A DNA stretch of 64,000 nt from Pseudocercospora fijiensis CIRAD86 (GCF_000340215.1 NW_006921532.1:2025337-2089336); one strand, 5' to 3'; shown: positions 42,844 to 53,875, numbered from the stretch's first letter. Numbers and translations are program-made. The notes: a model not told the origin generated them from the letters alone.

Positions 42844-44052
42844 ATGTCGTCCTACCGAGTCTCAGTCCCAGAGGAGAACCTCCTGACTCTCAAGATCAAG
42901 CTGGCCCAAGCCGAATTCCCAGATGAACTCGAAGACGCACGCCGAGACTTAGGACCACCGTTAGCAGAAATCCAACGTCTGGTGCACGTCTGGAAGACAA
43001 AATTCGACTGGCGACTTCAAGAAGCGAAGCTGAACGAACTCCCAAATTTCCACCAACAAATTTCCATCTCCAACTTCGGATCCCTCGACATCCACTACCT
43101 GCACGCCCCCTCCGAAAGCCCCAATGCAATCCCCCTCCTCTTCGTCCACGGCTGGCCCGGCTCCTACATCGAAGTGCAAAAAATGCTCAACGCCCTCCGA
43201 ACAGGCCGCAACGGCGTCGCCTTCCACGTCGTAGCCCCCTCCCTCCCCAACTTCGGCTGGTCCCAAGGCCCTAAGAAAACAGGCTTCGGTCTAGCACAAT
43301 ACGCCGAAACCTGTGACAAACTCATGCAAGCACTGGGCTACAAAGAATACGTCACTCAAGGCGGAGACTGGGGGTTCATGATCACACGTACCATGGGCCT
43401 CTTGTACCCCGAACGCGTCAAAGCTTCCCACATAAATCTCGTGAGAGGCCACAAACCGTCTTGGACGAAACATCCCATTCTCGCACTCCAGAATGCCTTG
43501 ACGCCGTTTTCGGAAGCCGACAGGAAAGGTTTCGAGCGCTCGAATTGGTTTCTGACCGAAGGGTCGGGATACCGTACGATTCAAAGCACGAAGCCTCAGA
43601 CGGTAGGGTATGGATTGCACGACAGTCCTGTGGCGCTTTTAGCCTGGATTTACGAGAAATTGGTCGACTGGACGGATTCGTATGCGTGGACGGACGATGA
43701 GATTTTGACGTGGGTTTCGATTTATTACTTCTCGACAGCCGGTCCTGCGGCGAGTTTGAGGATTTACTACGAAGCTACTCATCCCAAAGGTCCTGATGCT
43801 GTGAATCGTACGAGGACGGAGGAGTGGATTCCGTACGTGAAGTTGGGATTGTGTCACAGTCCGAGGGAGATTTCTGTGACGCCGAGCATTTGGGCTCATA
43901 CCCTTGGTCCTGTAGCTTACGAGAGTCGGAAGACGAGAGGTGGTCATTTTGCCGCTCACGAGATTCCGGAGGAGATCATGAAGGATTTGTTCACAATGTT
44001 TGGGAAAGGTGGGAAGTGTTATAAGATTATTGCGGCCAAGCCGAAACTGTGA
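42844..44052 (+). CDS. Epoxide hydrolase (EHN + alpha/beta hydrolase, microsomal type)
   Basis: Single-exon 402-aa protein that hydrolyses epoxides to diols. An N-terminal epoxide hydrolase (EHN) domain covers residues 1-105: SVPEENLLTLKIKLAQAEFP and a Trp-rich LVHVWKTKFDWRLQEAKLNE. The alpha/beta hydrolase domain follows. Visible are HGWPGS (about residue 102, oxyanion hole), APSLPNFGWSQGP and the nucleophile motif GGDWGF with Asp at about 175. Also present are a YERS/SNWFLTEGSGY-type lid region with SSTKPQTVGYGLHDSPVALLAWI and the catalytic His in GGHFAAHEIPE (about 368). All are family landmarks. The start ATG fits the conserved N-terminal domain. Whether it detoxifies xenobiotics or serves a pathway cannot be told from its neighbours. 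Confidence 0.92.
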   Translation: MSSYRVSVPEENLLTLKIKLAQAEFPDELEDARRDLGPPLAEIQRLVHVWKTKFDWRLQEAKLNELPNFHQQISISNFGSLDIHYLHAPSESPNAIPLLFVHGWPGSYIEVQKMLNALRTGRNGVAFHVVAPSLPNFGWSQGPKKTGFGLAQYAETCDKLMQALGYKEYVTQGGDWGFMITRTMGLLYPERVKASHINLVRGHKPSWTKHPILALQNALTPFSEADRKGFERSNWFLTEGSGYRTIQSTKPQTVGYGLHDSPVALLAWIYEKLVDWTDSYAWTDDEILTWVSIYYFSTAGPAASLRIYYEATHPKGPDAVNRTRTEEWIPYVKLGLCHSPREISVTPSIWAHTLGPVAYESRKTRGGHFAAHEIPEEIMKDLFTMFGKGGKCYKIIAAKPKL

Positions 44053-44274
44053 CACCCAGGATATGACAGAGTGCTGGTACATGAAAAAAGTTCGAAGTGA
44101 GACGAAAAATAACGATTCGTGTGAATGCTGTAAACATGTAATCATTACTTGTCGAATATGATCTCTGGGAATACAAGATGTATAATCTCATCTATAAGCG
44201 TGAAGACGAGGTGGGTACTGGCAGACGTCAGTTCATAGTACGGTACTCCATCAATCACGATTTAGGTCTGGCAC

Positions 44275-47200
44275 TTACTTCAGTCGTGGATTATTCAACA
44301 TTGAGACGATCTTCCGGCTTGCGGCTTGCGAATTCGTCTTGCCAACGACACTCCCGGCAAGATCAGCAACCAGAGCACCGAGTAGAATTCCAGCCTCTTT
44401 CCTGCTTCGGGCCTTATCAGCTGCAGTACGTGGTACAGCAGGAGGCCGCATCTTGCCATCCGGCCACATCGTGGTCTTGAGCATGTCCACATAGCTTGCT
44501 AGCTTAGGATCTTCGAGAGCGCTATTGGCTGCGTCTTTGACTTTTCGTTCAATTGTTCCGCCTAGTAATTGGTGAAGGACTACAACCACGGTTCGTCCTC
44601 GGAGCCAACTGTTGCCTTTGGAAAGCTCGAATGTCTCCAAAAAGAGATCAGCGATAGGTTTCACGAATGGCTCAACCTCCTTCGTCTCGTACGCAGCGAG
44701 CTCTGCTTCAGCCTCGGCAGCAGTGCTCGGGTCTTGAGCCGCGGGATCCAGACTGTCAACAGGAGAAGCGCCACTGATCTGAGAGGTCGCTGCCGATATG
44801 AGGTTTTGTCCTGCAACTGAAAGCTGATCGAGGACGGGAATGTTGCCAAGGAACTCCTCCATGCCATCAGAGACAGAGTTGTAGATTCTAGTCACGAAGT
44901 CCTTGGCATCCGCCTGGGTACCATTTGTGCCATTAGATGCAATCGCAGATTGCGATAGAAAAGCACGAAGTTCTCTGCTTCGACAAATGGCAGGGACCAG
45001 AAGAAGTGACCTCAGGTATCGCTCCAGAGTTGCGCGCCGTTTCTGCAAGAAGTCTTTCTGTAATGTGAACAGTGTCTGTCGTCGCGGGAAGTCGTAATCT
45101 TTCACGGCCGGAAACTGTGCTTTCAACCTTTTGTGCAGCTCATGAAATTGGCTGTATCTTCGAGTGACTGACCAGGTCGCAGCAGGAAGCTGGTCACCAG
45201 CCTGCCGTCGTACTTCAATCACGTACATGGCGTATTCATGTCCGTCCTCCTCACGTCCAACAAGCACCGACTTGATGCTCAAAGCTGTGCGACCATAGAG
45301 ACTGTTGTCACTCTCTTGCACAACATACTGCTGTTTCTGCATCTCTTTACGCTTGATCTCGCGTTGCAGACTCTGCTCGGACTTCCTCAGGATTCGCAAC
45401 TCGGCTTGATTATTGGTGAGCTCGGCCTTGGCACTCAAAGAATCGAGCACATTCCGCTGAGCGCTCAGTCTCTCGATTTCTGCATTGAGGACGTCAATGG
45501 CCTCAGCCAACCCGAGGTCGCCAGGAGCAGCTTCCCGGATCTGGTCCTCGTCAGTGTCTGGTCCATTAGAGTCTTCGCGCTCGTCTTCAGCAAATTTCTG
45601 CGACTCATGACCAAATAGATCGTCCACGAACACACCACGTGCCGAAGGTGCTCCAACCAGGCCGAGCGAGGCGAGACTTGGCTTTCCAATGGCAGAGCTC
45701 TGTGCAGACAGCGGCGGGCGCTGGAAGATGTCGACAGATGACCTACGCTCGTCATCATCGATCGATTTCCTGTCCGCAGAGTCTGAGAAGAGAGAAGCCT
45801 TGTCATGATCATCGCTGACAATGTTGTCCAGGGCGCGCTGCATCTCGCTGACTGCTTTGGCTTCCTGCAGCTTTTGCGCAGTCTCGCCGTCCGACTCGTA
45901 GCTTCGCAGGCTCGAGACAGAGTTTTCCATCTTGTCATCATCAAGATCGTGGCCAAACAATGCTGGGCGGCTGTTGGAGTTCGCGTCGTCTAAGGAACGA
46001 CGGGGGCTGTCCGAGAAGAGACTACTTTGAGCGGCGCGAGCAGTTGCTTTCAGATCGGATGTCGAAAGCACAGCTCTTCTCAACTCCAACTCTTTTGATC
46101 CTCCAAGTTGTGGTCTTCGGGCCATGCTGGGCGAAAGACTGCTGCTCTTCGGGCTGTCTGGCGATAGCGCATCAGAATCTCTGGTCACGGCCTGACCGAA
46201 GTTGGGCTGATCGTCGATAGCAAGCCATTTGTAGTATAAGTCAGAGCGTTTAAAGGCTTCATAATGAACATCCTTCATGACGTTATACACTCGTGTCTGC
46301 ATGCGAAGCACTTCCCGTCTGGCAGAGAGGTATTCAGATGTGCTAGCTTTAGAGCCTGCTTTGAGGTAGCGCTTGACAATGTGCATTACCTCATCTGGTG
46401 TCTGCAGCTCCGATTGCGACAGGTACTCAGAGTACATTTGAGCAATGTTCATCTGGTCTGGATCTGTGGCAACCGCGGGCGTCGGCTCGTCATTATCGCC
46501 TTCCAGAGGCCCACGAAACCCATCCACGACAAGATAGAATTGCACCAGCTTCATCAACTTCTGCCGATCCATGTACTCCATGAAATAACTTAGACCCGCA
46601 GCGTCGTAAATGACCTCACGCAAAGAAGCCTGCTGCTTCCGAGACTCGGACCCGGAGTTTTGCCCTGGCATTTGCACCTTTGGTGCAGGCAGAGGCTTCT
46701 CACTTCCGCTGGCAGCTTGCTGTGACAGACTCGTGATACGCTGATCGAGTAATCTTCTGCCAGTCTCTAATCTGCGCAAATACGCAGCATCTTGGCCTTC
46801 TATCTGCGCATCGCGTCTGAGCTGAGTCATAATCTCGCTGCGAAATCGTCGAGCCTCGTTCAAAGTTGGAACGTGTCGGATCGACCTGATGAACCTCTCG
46901 AATTGCCTCTCGCTATCATATGGCCTCAGGCGCGGGAATTGACTGCTCCTGGCGACTTTTGCAGGAGATATTGGCGCATGTTGATCCAGCGCAGCTCGCA
47001 CCTTTCTCACTGACTTGCGATCTTGCAGCATGGCACCTCCCACGTTCACGATTTGCTGATTCCAGAAGTCCGGATCTGTCAGCATATTCATGATCGGTCC
47101 AAGCACTGCGCACGCCACAATTTCTCGAACCAAGACAGTCACAGCAGGACTGGACTTCATGTTTGATGGTAGGACAGCCGGTAGTAATTTTTCTATTAGG

Positions 47201-47925
47201 CGCCTCAGATACTCCTGCGAGCTTGCCGTGGTGTCCGCATACGAGAGCGATGCGACAGGATGCAGTTTGCCATTCATGTACTTGCCCGCGATAGCCATGT
47301 TCAACTCGTCACTCTCGGTGACATTGTTCTCAAGGTCTCTCCCCCGCACCAAGCGCTCTGCATCGTAGAACTCCTTCATATGGTTCGTCACGATTGGAAG
47401 CACATTGGCGATACCGAGTTCCACGAGGTCCAGTTCCAGATCCGTCAGACGTGCTGTGATGGATAGCAAGACCGCACGAATGCACCTGTCTATCTCATTC
47501 TGAAAGAGCGGACGCTTGCTGATGTTGCCATACCAGCTGGTGACAAAGTCCCTCAATATCAGGTCCAGCAGCCCGTCCACTGATTTGGAGAACTTCTCTG
47601 CATCCGGGAATATGGTAGGTCGTCTGTACTCTTCTCTTCCCTTCAGCGTCGCCTTCTCTTCTTCCCATATCTGTCGATTCGCGGTGAAGGCCGTCGCCGT
47701 GCTGCCGTACCGCCGGAGAGCATCGCTGCGATAGCCGAACTCATGATGGTGTTTGCCGCGCGCAGTGGTGGCTATTACGGATAGCAGAGCAAGTAGGGTC
47801 GTGATCACGCCGACGGCGAAGGCCTGAGGGACGAATCGCAGTTGCGGCAGATAGTCTGTGATATAAGCCCAGGAGACGAACGCAACTATGGCCGATGCGA
47901 TGGCATATTTGGTGTCAACCGGCAT
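44275..47925 (-). CDS. MDM1: Mdm1-like protein (PXA, RGS, PX, nexin-C): ER-vacuole/lysosome tether
   Basis: Homologue of yeast Mdm1 and the SNX13/14/19/25 group. These are anchored in the ER and bind vacuolar or lysosomal phosphoinositides. One exon starts at ATG 47925 (MPVDTKYAIASAIVAFVSW); the longer frame upstream begins with GTG. About 1216 aa. Order: two N-terminal membrane helices (residues about 8-57), PXA domain (about 105-285, EKFSKSVDGLLDLILRDFV), RGS-like domain from about 445 (SYFMEYMDRQKLMKLVQFYLV), and a long Ser/Asp-rich linker with a coiled coil near 800-870. The PX domain is at about 872-990 (WSVTRRYSQFHELHKRLK, the RRYS/F phosphoinositide motif) and the nexin C-terminal domain at about 1078-1190. 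The domain order is complete and the reading frame intact. Confidence 0.92.
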   Translation of the reverse strand: MPVDTKYAIASAIVAFVSWAYITDYLPQLRFVPQAFAVGVITTLLALLSVIATTARGKHHHEFGYRSDALRRYGSTATAFTANRQIWEEEKATLKGREEYRRPTIFPDAEKFSKSVDGLLDLILRDFVTSWYGNISKRPLFQNEIDRCIRAVLLSITARLTDLELDLVELGIANVLPIVTNHMKEFYDAERLVRGRDLENNVTESDELNMAIAGKYMNGKLHPVASLSYADTTASSQEYLRRLIEKLLPAVLPSNMKSSPAVTVLVREIVACAVLGPIMNMLTDPDFWNQQIVNVGGAMLQDRKSVRKVRAALDQHAPISPAKVARSSQFPRLRPYDSERQFERFIRSIRHVPTLNEARRFRSEIMTQLRRDAQIEGQDAAYLRRLETGRRLLDQRITSLSQQAASGSEKPLPAPKVQMPGQNSGSESRKQQASLREVIYDAAGLSYFMEYMDRQKLMKLVQFYLVVDGFRGPLEGDNDEPTPAVATDPDQMNIAQMYSEYLSQSELQTPDEVMHIVKRYLKAGSKASTSEYLSARREVLRMQTRVYNVMKDVHYEAFKRSDLYYKWLAIDDQPNFGQAVTRDSDALSPDSPKSSSLSPSMARRPQLGGSKELELRRAVLSTSDLKATARAAQSSLFSDSPRRSLDDANSNSRPALFGHDLDDDKMENSVSSLRSYESDGETAQKLQEAKAVSEMQRALDNIVSDDHDKASLFSDSADRKSIDDDERRSSVDIFQRPPLSAQSSAIGKPSLASLGLVGAPSARGVFVDDLFGHESQKFAEDEREDSNGPDTDEDQIREAAPGDLGLAEAIDVLNAEIERLSAQRNVLDSLSAKAELTNNQAELRILRKSEQSLQREIKRKEMQKQQYVVQESDNSLYGRTALSIKSVLVGREEDGHEYAMYVIEVRRQAGDQLPAATWSVTRRYSQFHELHKRLKAQFPAVKDYDFPRRQTLFTLQKDFLQKRRATLERYLRSLLLVPAICRSRELRAFLSQSAIASNGTNGTQADAKDFVTRIYNSVSDGMEEFLGNIPVLDQLSVAGQNLISAATSQISGASPVDSLDPAAQDPSTAAEAEAELAAYETKEVEPFVKPIADLFLETFELSKGNSWLRGRTVVVVLHQLLGGTIERKVKDAANSALEDPKLASYVDMLKTTMWPDGKMRPPAVPRTAADKARSRKEAGILLGALVADLAGSVVGKTNSQAASRKIVSMLNNPRLK

Positions 47926-48477
47926 CCTAACGCCGCAGTCAACGAGCGCGGCGGAGGCATTATCTGCTGGACGAGATGGTGAGAGGCGCACGTCGAGCTC
48001 GGTATTGGTGCGGTGGTGCGCACCCTTGCAACGTTCAATGATTCTGAGTGAGCCTCAGAACTCTCTCGCAGTGGCTGGCCTGGCCTGCACTCACGCCTGG
48101 GCCGTGCAGACTCACACAAAAGACACCCACGTGAACGCTGGATAATGTTATGGCACAAAAGATGCCTCTCTCTCGCTTTCTGCTATGACATTTCCGACGG
48201 TGTATTGTCTTGCCACCCATATGTTCAACGCCTCGACGCCGCGCACGAAAACAACAGTGGCCTCCAGGCCTGACCCACCCACCAGCTATGCATTATCAAA
48301 CAGCCCAGAAGAACTTTCCGTCTTTCCCCTCCCCGCACCAAGTCAAGAGAGTGCAGAGAGAGGTACACGTTCAATCGTACACAATCGTCATCAGCTGTAC
48401 ACCGGACCATGGCCGTTTCCTGCCAGAATAAAACAACAGGCCTCCAACTGAAGAAAGCTCAGCCTGAGCGAATTTTC
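47926..48477. other. Intergenic region upstream of MDM1
   Basis: About 550 bp between the MDM1 start and the end of the Zn2Cys6 gene. An alternative upstream part of MDM1 cannot be excluded in 47926-48010. No other feature recognised. Confidence 0.5.
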
Positions 48478-50480
48478 CTACGCTACAGCCATCTGCAAAT
48501 TCGAGAACTGTTTCGAGAACTTAGGCACTAGGGCAGCAAAGCTCTCGTGGAAGCTCTTGTTCTTGACCTGAAAACACACATTTGGTTAGTTGTGTTTCCG
48601 TTTGGGGAACTGGCCAACTCACCGGAACGTGCCACTGAATGCTCTCCTCAAAGTCCAGCCACTCTCCGTCAGTACCATTCGGCCGCGTTCTCAAATGCAC
48701 TTTGACATGGTTCTTAGGGCCGTCGTCATCCCAGCCATCGAAGCCGGCCGAGTGTATTCTTCTCCACTCCGGTATGTCCGCGCAAGTGGCAGACTGTGGT
48801 CGGTCAGGATGTGCTGCTGCGAAGAGTGCCTCTTCGAATCGTATGCACATCTCTGCAGTTCGAGTGGTTGTTTCCACATGCCAGACTCCGTCTCGCACTG
48901 GAAGCTTCTTGAGGTGAGCAAGAGCCTGATGTCGTACTCGACCTTCTCGACATTGACATGCCAGGAAAAACAAAGGATGAATGAGTCCTTCGTCAAGTGA
49001 GACGGAGAAGAGGCGGTAATCAGCGTTGTCTGATCCCATGATATACATGCATATCGTCAGGATCTCTTCGAAAGTTTCCAGATAACGATCGAAGACCGAG
49101 GCTTCCGAATAAAGGCATGTTGCTGCCAAGATCCGATTGATCTTCACTCGACTTCGCAGCATACCAAGACCATGCTGCTCTCGTATGCTCAGTCTGACCG
49201 TTGGCTTGTGCATGAATTCCCAAAGTAGGGTATCAAGTTTGAGGAACTGATGTTCCAGATCGTGCGCAGCTGCAATTACTTCGAGCGGAATATCTCCTGC
49301 TTCGTGAAATTTATAGCTGTCGGCAACGGTGCGCGTAAAGTGGAATATTCGGCTGGTCCAGGTATTTACCAGATCTCGGCCTTGCACAAGGTCGTGGAAT
49401 GTGTGTGGTAGTTGTGAATCTGTTGATGCTGTAAAGAAGGGCAGGCCAGGGACCCGAGAGCCTAGATACATGGTCGATTGCAGATCCATGCGCATTACCG
49501 CCCGAACAAGGCTGGGGTTGATCTTTCTGACATCAAGAGGCGACCCGGTCGAATGTAATAGCTGGATGGCATTCTCAACATGCATGATGGCCGGAACAAA
49601 TGCTTCTCGTAGTGCTTCGAAATGGATGCATAACAGTGAGCACAAGATAATGACGTCCAGTGATGCAGTGCCTGCTCTCAGCAAATCCTGCATCTGGTTG
49701 AGAGCCTTTGAATATTGCTGGATTGGGAAGCCGGTCTTGACGAGGGATACGTCGATGCCGCCACGAGAGGCTGACCGACGTAGCGATCTCTCCTCGTGGA
49801 TGGCACCCAATGCGTTGACTGCATGTCGTACTGCTGGTTCGCTGTGGCTCAATTGCAGGACCAATCGATCCCAAACGGAGTCATGGAAGTAGCCTGAGCA
49901 AGCTGGCACTGTGCGAGCACGGAAGAAGTCGAAAGTCCTTCGCTCCAGGGCATCCGACGAGACATCGTTGACCAATACCAAGCTCAAGGGCTCCGGGGAA
50001 TATGTCGGCCTGGTAGGTGGAGATTCTCCAATCTGTGCGTAGCCGTCACACTTGCGACCTGTGGTGGTACATCGTTTGCAAAAGGGCTTTTCCTCGTCGC
50101 ACTTCACCCTTCGAATCTGTTGCGCACAAGCGAGGACCACATTAGCTTGCGTGTGCTATCAAGCATGTTGACTAAGAATAGGCAAGTGTGTAAGACGAGG
50201 GAGAGACACGATGATCCCGAAGGGGGAGGCACTCTCAAGGTGCGTTCGCACAATTGTGGGGCTGAAGTAGGTGAATAACAGGTTGGGTTGCAGAGGGACA
50301 TACTTTACACGTGATGCATCCCGTACGGGTCTTGGGGGCATAGCGACGCTGGTGGCCAGGCCTGCGCTCCGCCCTCACCAGTTGCTTGTCTTTCGACGAA
50401 GCAGTGCCGTTGCTGCTGCTCGAGGAACACACAGAGGCCGTCCTCTGGCGCTCAATTGCGATTGCTGAATCGGCAGCCAT
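48478..50480 (-). CDS. Zn2Cys6 transcription factor
   Basis: Three exons are inferred: 50480-50304, 50116-48623 and 48567-48478, about 586 aa. The first intron (GTATGT..CAACAG) splits the zinc cluster. Joined, Cys55, 58, 65, 72, 75 and 82 give C-x2-C-x6-C-x6-C-x2-C-x6-C, with basic residues IRRVKC between. The last intron (GTGAGT..TTTCAG) replaces a random tail by VKNKSFHESFAALVPKFSKQ, so a plain frame mispredicts the C-terminus. The middle shows the fungal regulatory-domain pattern (ALGAIHEERS, DVIILCSLLCIHFEALRE), similar to the many uncharacterised Upc2/Sut-like C6 regulators. A pre-cluster Ser/Arg/Lys region (residues 15-50) could be a nuclear signal. Targets are unknown; it has no cluster partners here. 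Confidence 0.87.
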
Positions 50481-50847
50481 GCCGCTGCTCCATTCTACTC
50501 AGGTCAGGAATTGTCGAACAGCGAGTGGAGTGCGGGAAGGGTGGTCCTGATACTGCAGATGGCGTTCTGTACGTGTGCGAGCGGACCAAGGAGAGTGAGA
50601 CAACATGCTTTTGGAGATTGGTCGATGCCTCTGCATGTGAGTCTTTCGAAGCGGAGCAGGCCTTGCCCATGGCCGGTCAGCGCTGCCCTGCACTTCTCCG
50701 GGCGGTCGACTCGGCCCAGGCCCAGGTCCACGGTCGTTGGGACGGCGGCGCACTGGGCGCAGACAGATCGTTGCGGCGCAGTTCTTGGGAACGAGGGGAC
50801 CAATGGCGGGCAATGCCGCGCTTGTGAGGCCTCGGCCCCTGCGTGTA
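50481..50847. other. Promoter-side gap of the Zn2Cys6 gene
   Basis: About 370 bp of GC-rich unique sequence between the regulator's start and the MITE pair. No gene recognised. Confidence 0.5.
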
Positions 50848-51027
50848 CACTGCGATTAAGCGAGATGGCGGACGGGGGTAATCCCCGTAGACGGCAGCTA
50901 GCTTGAAAACGTTAGACGTGAACTTTTTAAAGGTACGGATAATTCCTTTAGGCAGTACGCTAGCTTTGACTAGTTAGATCCCGTTTTTAGGGATCACCGC
51001 CGTCCGCTATCTCGCTTAATCGCAGTG
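50848..51027. mobile_element. MITE-like element, copy 1 (180 bp)
   Basis: Begins CACTGCGATTAAGCGAGATG and ends with the inverse complement (ATCTCGCTTAATCGCAGTG). Inverted ends of about 38 bp are interrupted by a few transitions. It is flanked by TA on both sides (GTG-TA before, TA-AGAA after), which suggests Tc1/mariner-type insertion. No coding capacity. Confidence 0.8.
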
Positions 51028-51030
51028 TAA

Positions 51031-51219
51031 GAACACACAGCGATGGCGGGATAGCGGATGGGGGTGATCCCCGTAAGCGGCAGCTAGCTTGAAAACGTTA
51101 GACGTAAACTTTTTAAAGGTACGGATAATTTCTTTAGGCAGTACGCTAGCTTTAAACAGTTAAATTTCGTTTTTAGGGATTACCCCCGTCCGCCATCTCG
51201 CTTAATCGTCGTGTGTTCG
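51031..51219. mobile_element. MITE-like element, copy 2 (about 189 bp)
   Basis: Begins GAACACACAGCG and ends CGTCGTGTGTTC. The inner 150 bp align to copy 1 (shared TAGCTTGAAAACGTTAGACG, CTTTTTAAAGGTACGGATAA), with differences almost all C/T or G/A. Same orientation as copy 1, only 3-6 bp apart. Confidence 0.8.
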
Positions 51220-51947
51220 ATAGTTATCATTGTTGACGGCGGCAAGTCCTCGGAAGCATACGAACATATACTGACGCCTCCTCTCGCCGCCGCCGTGCAG
51301 CTCGTTTCCGTACCTGCACCTCGTTGCACAGCACATCGTCCGACCGACACGCTCGCTCTCATCACACAGGCACACATCTGCTCCCGACATGCTAACAGAC
51401 CGGGATGACCGGCCAGACAGCGCGGGGCAAGGCTTGGTCGGGGAAGCGCTTTGTGCTGAGCTTAAATATCGCAACAGCCTGCAGGGTCTGCATCGTCGCA
51501 GGCATGGAGCAGAGCACGCACTGTATTAGACAGCATCTTCTTCAAACATTGGCCAGCTCGCACGCTGTCTCCCTCTCCAAGCCTCCAACCCAGGACGATG
51601 AGCCTCAGCACCTCATCCGATCATTCTACTTTACGCCGGGTCCCGACAATGGTCCCCTGGGCCCGTTGGATACGATCGCTATGTTTGCAACGATTGCACG
51701 CCGGACCTCAGGCCTCGCGCGTTCTATACACTGCTATGGTACAATTGCGGTGCACTCAGGCTAGCCTTCCATGCTGAAACACGCGAGCCTTGCGGAACGC
51801 TCAGGATGAGGCCATACTTTCCCGACTGACACACATTCGCTTGACATGTTTGTCGATGGCCCAAGCCTTTTCCTACTATGTACTGACCGAATCCGTTGGA
51901 GATGAGATGATTTCTGATGGCGGTAGACATCATTCCGCCTCAAGTGT
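51220..51947. other. Intergenic region
   Basis: About 730 bp between the MITE pair and the TIM54 stop. No gene or repeat recognised. Confidence 0.5.
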
Positions 51948-53411
51948 TCAGGGGTCCTCGTCTGTTCTCTTTGGCTTTTCTATTCCAGCTGCGATTCTAT
52001 TGGCGCGCTCGTCATCTTCAGAGGTGAGTTCAAACGCCCTCATCCGACTTGCGATCCGCTCATCAAACGCGATTGGTTGGAGCCAGATGTCTTCCTCATG
52101 TTCCTTTCGTGCTTGTCGCACTGTCTTCCACCAATCTTTCTCTTCCCATTCGAGAACAGCATTTTGCTCCTGAGCCTGGGAAGGAGCATCTGAGGAGCTG
52201 TTCTCATCTATAGTGGTTACACTTCCATACGGCCGGTGATGTGAAGCGAGAACAGCTGCAGCAACTTGTCTCCCGATGTCGTCCATCAGCCTTCGTCGCG
52301 TCAGGAACCGGTAAATGCGAACAGGCGTGTTCCTGACCCCAAGCAGGTGTGGCATGCAAATCCCTACGCTCGGCCCGAGAATTTCGGGAGTGGAAGGTGA
52401 AAGGGTTGCGGACTGATAGTCTTCGGGCACGATGTATGACGGTGGAAAGCGTCTCTTTGGCTTCTCTTCTTCCTCTTTCTTCTCCTCCGTCTTCTCCTCG
52501 GCCGGCTTGTCTTCCGAGGAAGCTTCTGTTGGAGTCTCCTGGGTTTGTGATGAAGTCTCACTTCCGACAACGGTGTCCAGCGATGACAACGGCTCATCCT
52601 GGGCATTTTGCTGCGTTGCTCCCTTCACCGCGGCATCTCCCACTGACGAAGATCCAGATGAATTCGCTGGTGAGCCTGCATGTGAAGCGGTGTCCGGTTT
52701 GTAGCCTGTTGAAGCTTCACCGAATATCGTGTCGACGAGCACCTCTTTCGGTGGGTCTGGTGGTCCCAGATAACCTTCATGTAGTCCTCGGATGTATTCT
52801 TTCCAAGTATGTCTCCCAATGACAATATCACCTGCTACTCCTGGATATTCAACATCGCCGTTCTGTTCTCTAAGCTTCTCAACAGTCAGAGTTGTCTCGT
52901 CTTCAGGCGGCAGCGGCTCTCCTTCGCCATTCTTCTTTCTCCGCTTCCTGATCCTCTCTGCTGTCTTGTGCCGCACATCACCTTCTTTTCTGCCTTCCAC
53001 TACATCCCAATCCATTGCTGCGGAGACAAGCACCGGCTTGACATAGGTGTGAAAGTGTTCGCGCGCTGCTCTTAGGCCATCACCGGGCGGGGCCTCTAGG
53101 TAAATCGTAATTCTGCGCGGTTGTGTCTTGGTGTCTAATGGCTCGTCGGCGATGTGTGAGACCAGATTGCACCACTTCTCCCGCATCCGCTTCGTCTGCC
53201 ATTTGTCGTATATCACTGCGCCAGCAAATGATCCAGTAATCGTCCAGAAGATCAGCCAATTTCTTGAAGGAAGACGAAGCCTAGGCAGACCCATCATTCT
53301 AAATGCTGGGTTCTGCTCGGCTGCAGCTTTTTTGGCTGCATTACCTGCGGTCGAGCTGGCACCAGCAGCGTCGCCTGCTGCCGACGTGCTCGACTTGTCA
53401 GTTGATGACAT
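51948..53411 (-). CDS. TIM54: Mitochondrial inner-membrane translocase subunit Tim54
   Basis: Subunit of the TIM22 complex, which inserts carrier proteins such as the Hem25 homologue at 4119 into the inner membrane. The ATG at 53411 (MSSTDKSSTSAAGDAA) is chosen because the open frame upstream starts with GTG. About 487 aa, one exon. An Ala/Ser-rich N-terminus is followed by NPAFRMMGLPRLRLPSRNW and a membrane segment (about residues 50-70, LIFWTITGSFAGAVIYDKW), then KRMREKWCNLV and PRRITIYLEAPPGDGLRAAREHF, all conserved Tim54 landmarks. A long acidic low-complexity linker (about 250-330, Glu/Lys runs) leads to the C-terminal DDIGRQVAAAVLA and WWKTVRQARKEHEEDIWL segments. Confidence 0.9.
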   Translation of the reverse strand: MSSTDKSSTSAAGDAAGASSTAGNAAKKAAAEQNPAFRMMGLPRLRLPSRNWLIFWTITGSFAGAVIYDKWQTKRMREKWCNLVSHIADEPLDTKTQPRRITIYLEAPPGDGLRAAREHFHTYVKPVLVSAAMDWDVVEGRKEGDVRHKTAERIRKRRKKNGEGEPLPPEDETTLTVEKLREQNGDVEYPGVAGDIVIGRHTWKEYIRGLHEGYLGPPDPPKEVLVDTIFGEASTGYKPDTASHAGSPANSSGSSSVGDAAVKGATQQNAQDEPLSSLDTVVGSETSSQTQETPTEASSEDKPAEEKTEEKKEEEEKPKRRFPPSYIVPEDYQSATLSPSTPEILGPSVGICMPHLLGVRNTPVRIYRFLTRRRLMDDIGRQVAAAVLASHHRPYGSVTTIDENSSSDAPSQAQEQNAVLEWEEKDWWKTVRQARKEHEEDIWLQPIAFDERIASRMRAFELTSEDDERANRIAAGIEKPKRTDEDP

Positions 53412-53875
53412 CGTAAAGATGACGCCGAAGAGCTGTGAGCGCACGCGACGTTTGGCGATGCGTAGACAGAGCTATCATCAAAAGTTTCTTGGATCCCGAA
53501 TCCGAAAAGCTTCGAGGATTTGGCTCCGTTCCTTCCAAGTCTCCTCCGAGTCCGAGAGCTTCGGTCGACATCTGCGCACTTCACCCTCTAGCATCTTGCT
53601 CGCTAACACAGCTTATGCAATTAGTCGAGCCATTGACTGTATTGTGTGCTTGTACTCAGAGCGAAGTGGAGAGGTCAAGAGCCTTCCGACCATGAATACA
53701 ACACTACTGCCCCAGTGGTCGAATCAGTCTCGTCCAGATTGGCCTGGTCTCTTCGCCATGGCTCCACACACAACACGCGTACTTCTGGTGACTTGAGTAC
53801 AATCGCATCTTAACCCCAGCGCTCTCCCACCTCGTATGTCTTCACGACATGTTCTGCTAAAGCACCACAGAAGCA
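53412..53875. other. Divergent intergenic region
   Basis: About 460 bp between TIM54 and the OST-alpha-like relic. No feature recognised apart from the TIM54 promoter role. Confidence 0.45.

Noticed and set aside
48521..48620. Zn2Cys6 protein ending ELPRELCCPSA
   Set aside because: A GTGAGT..TTTCAG intron removes this tail and gives a more protein-like end; the open frame is intron readthrough.
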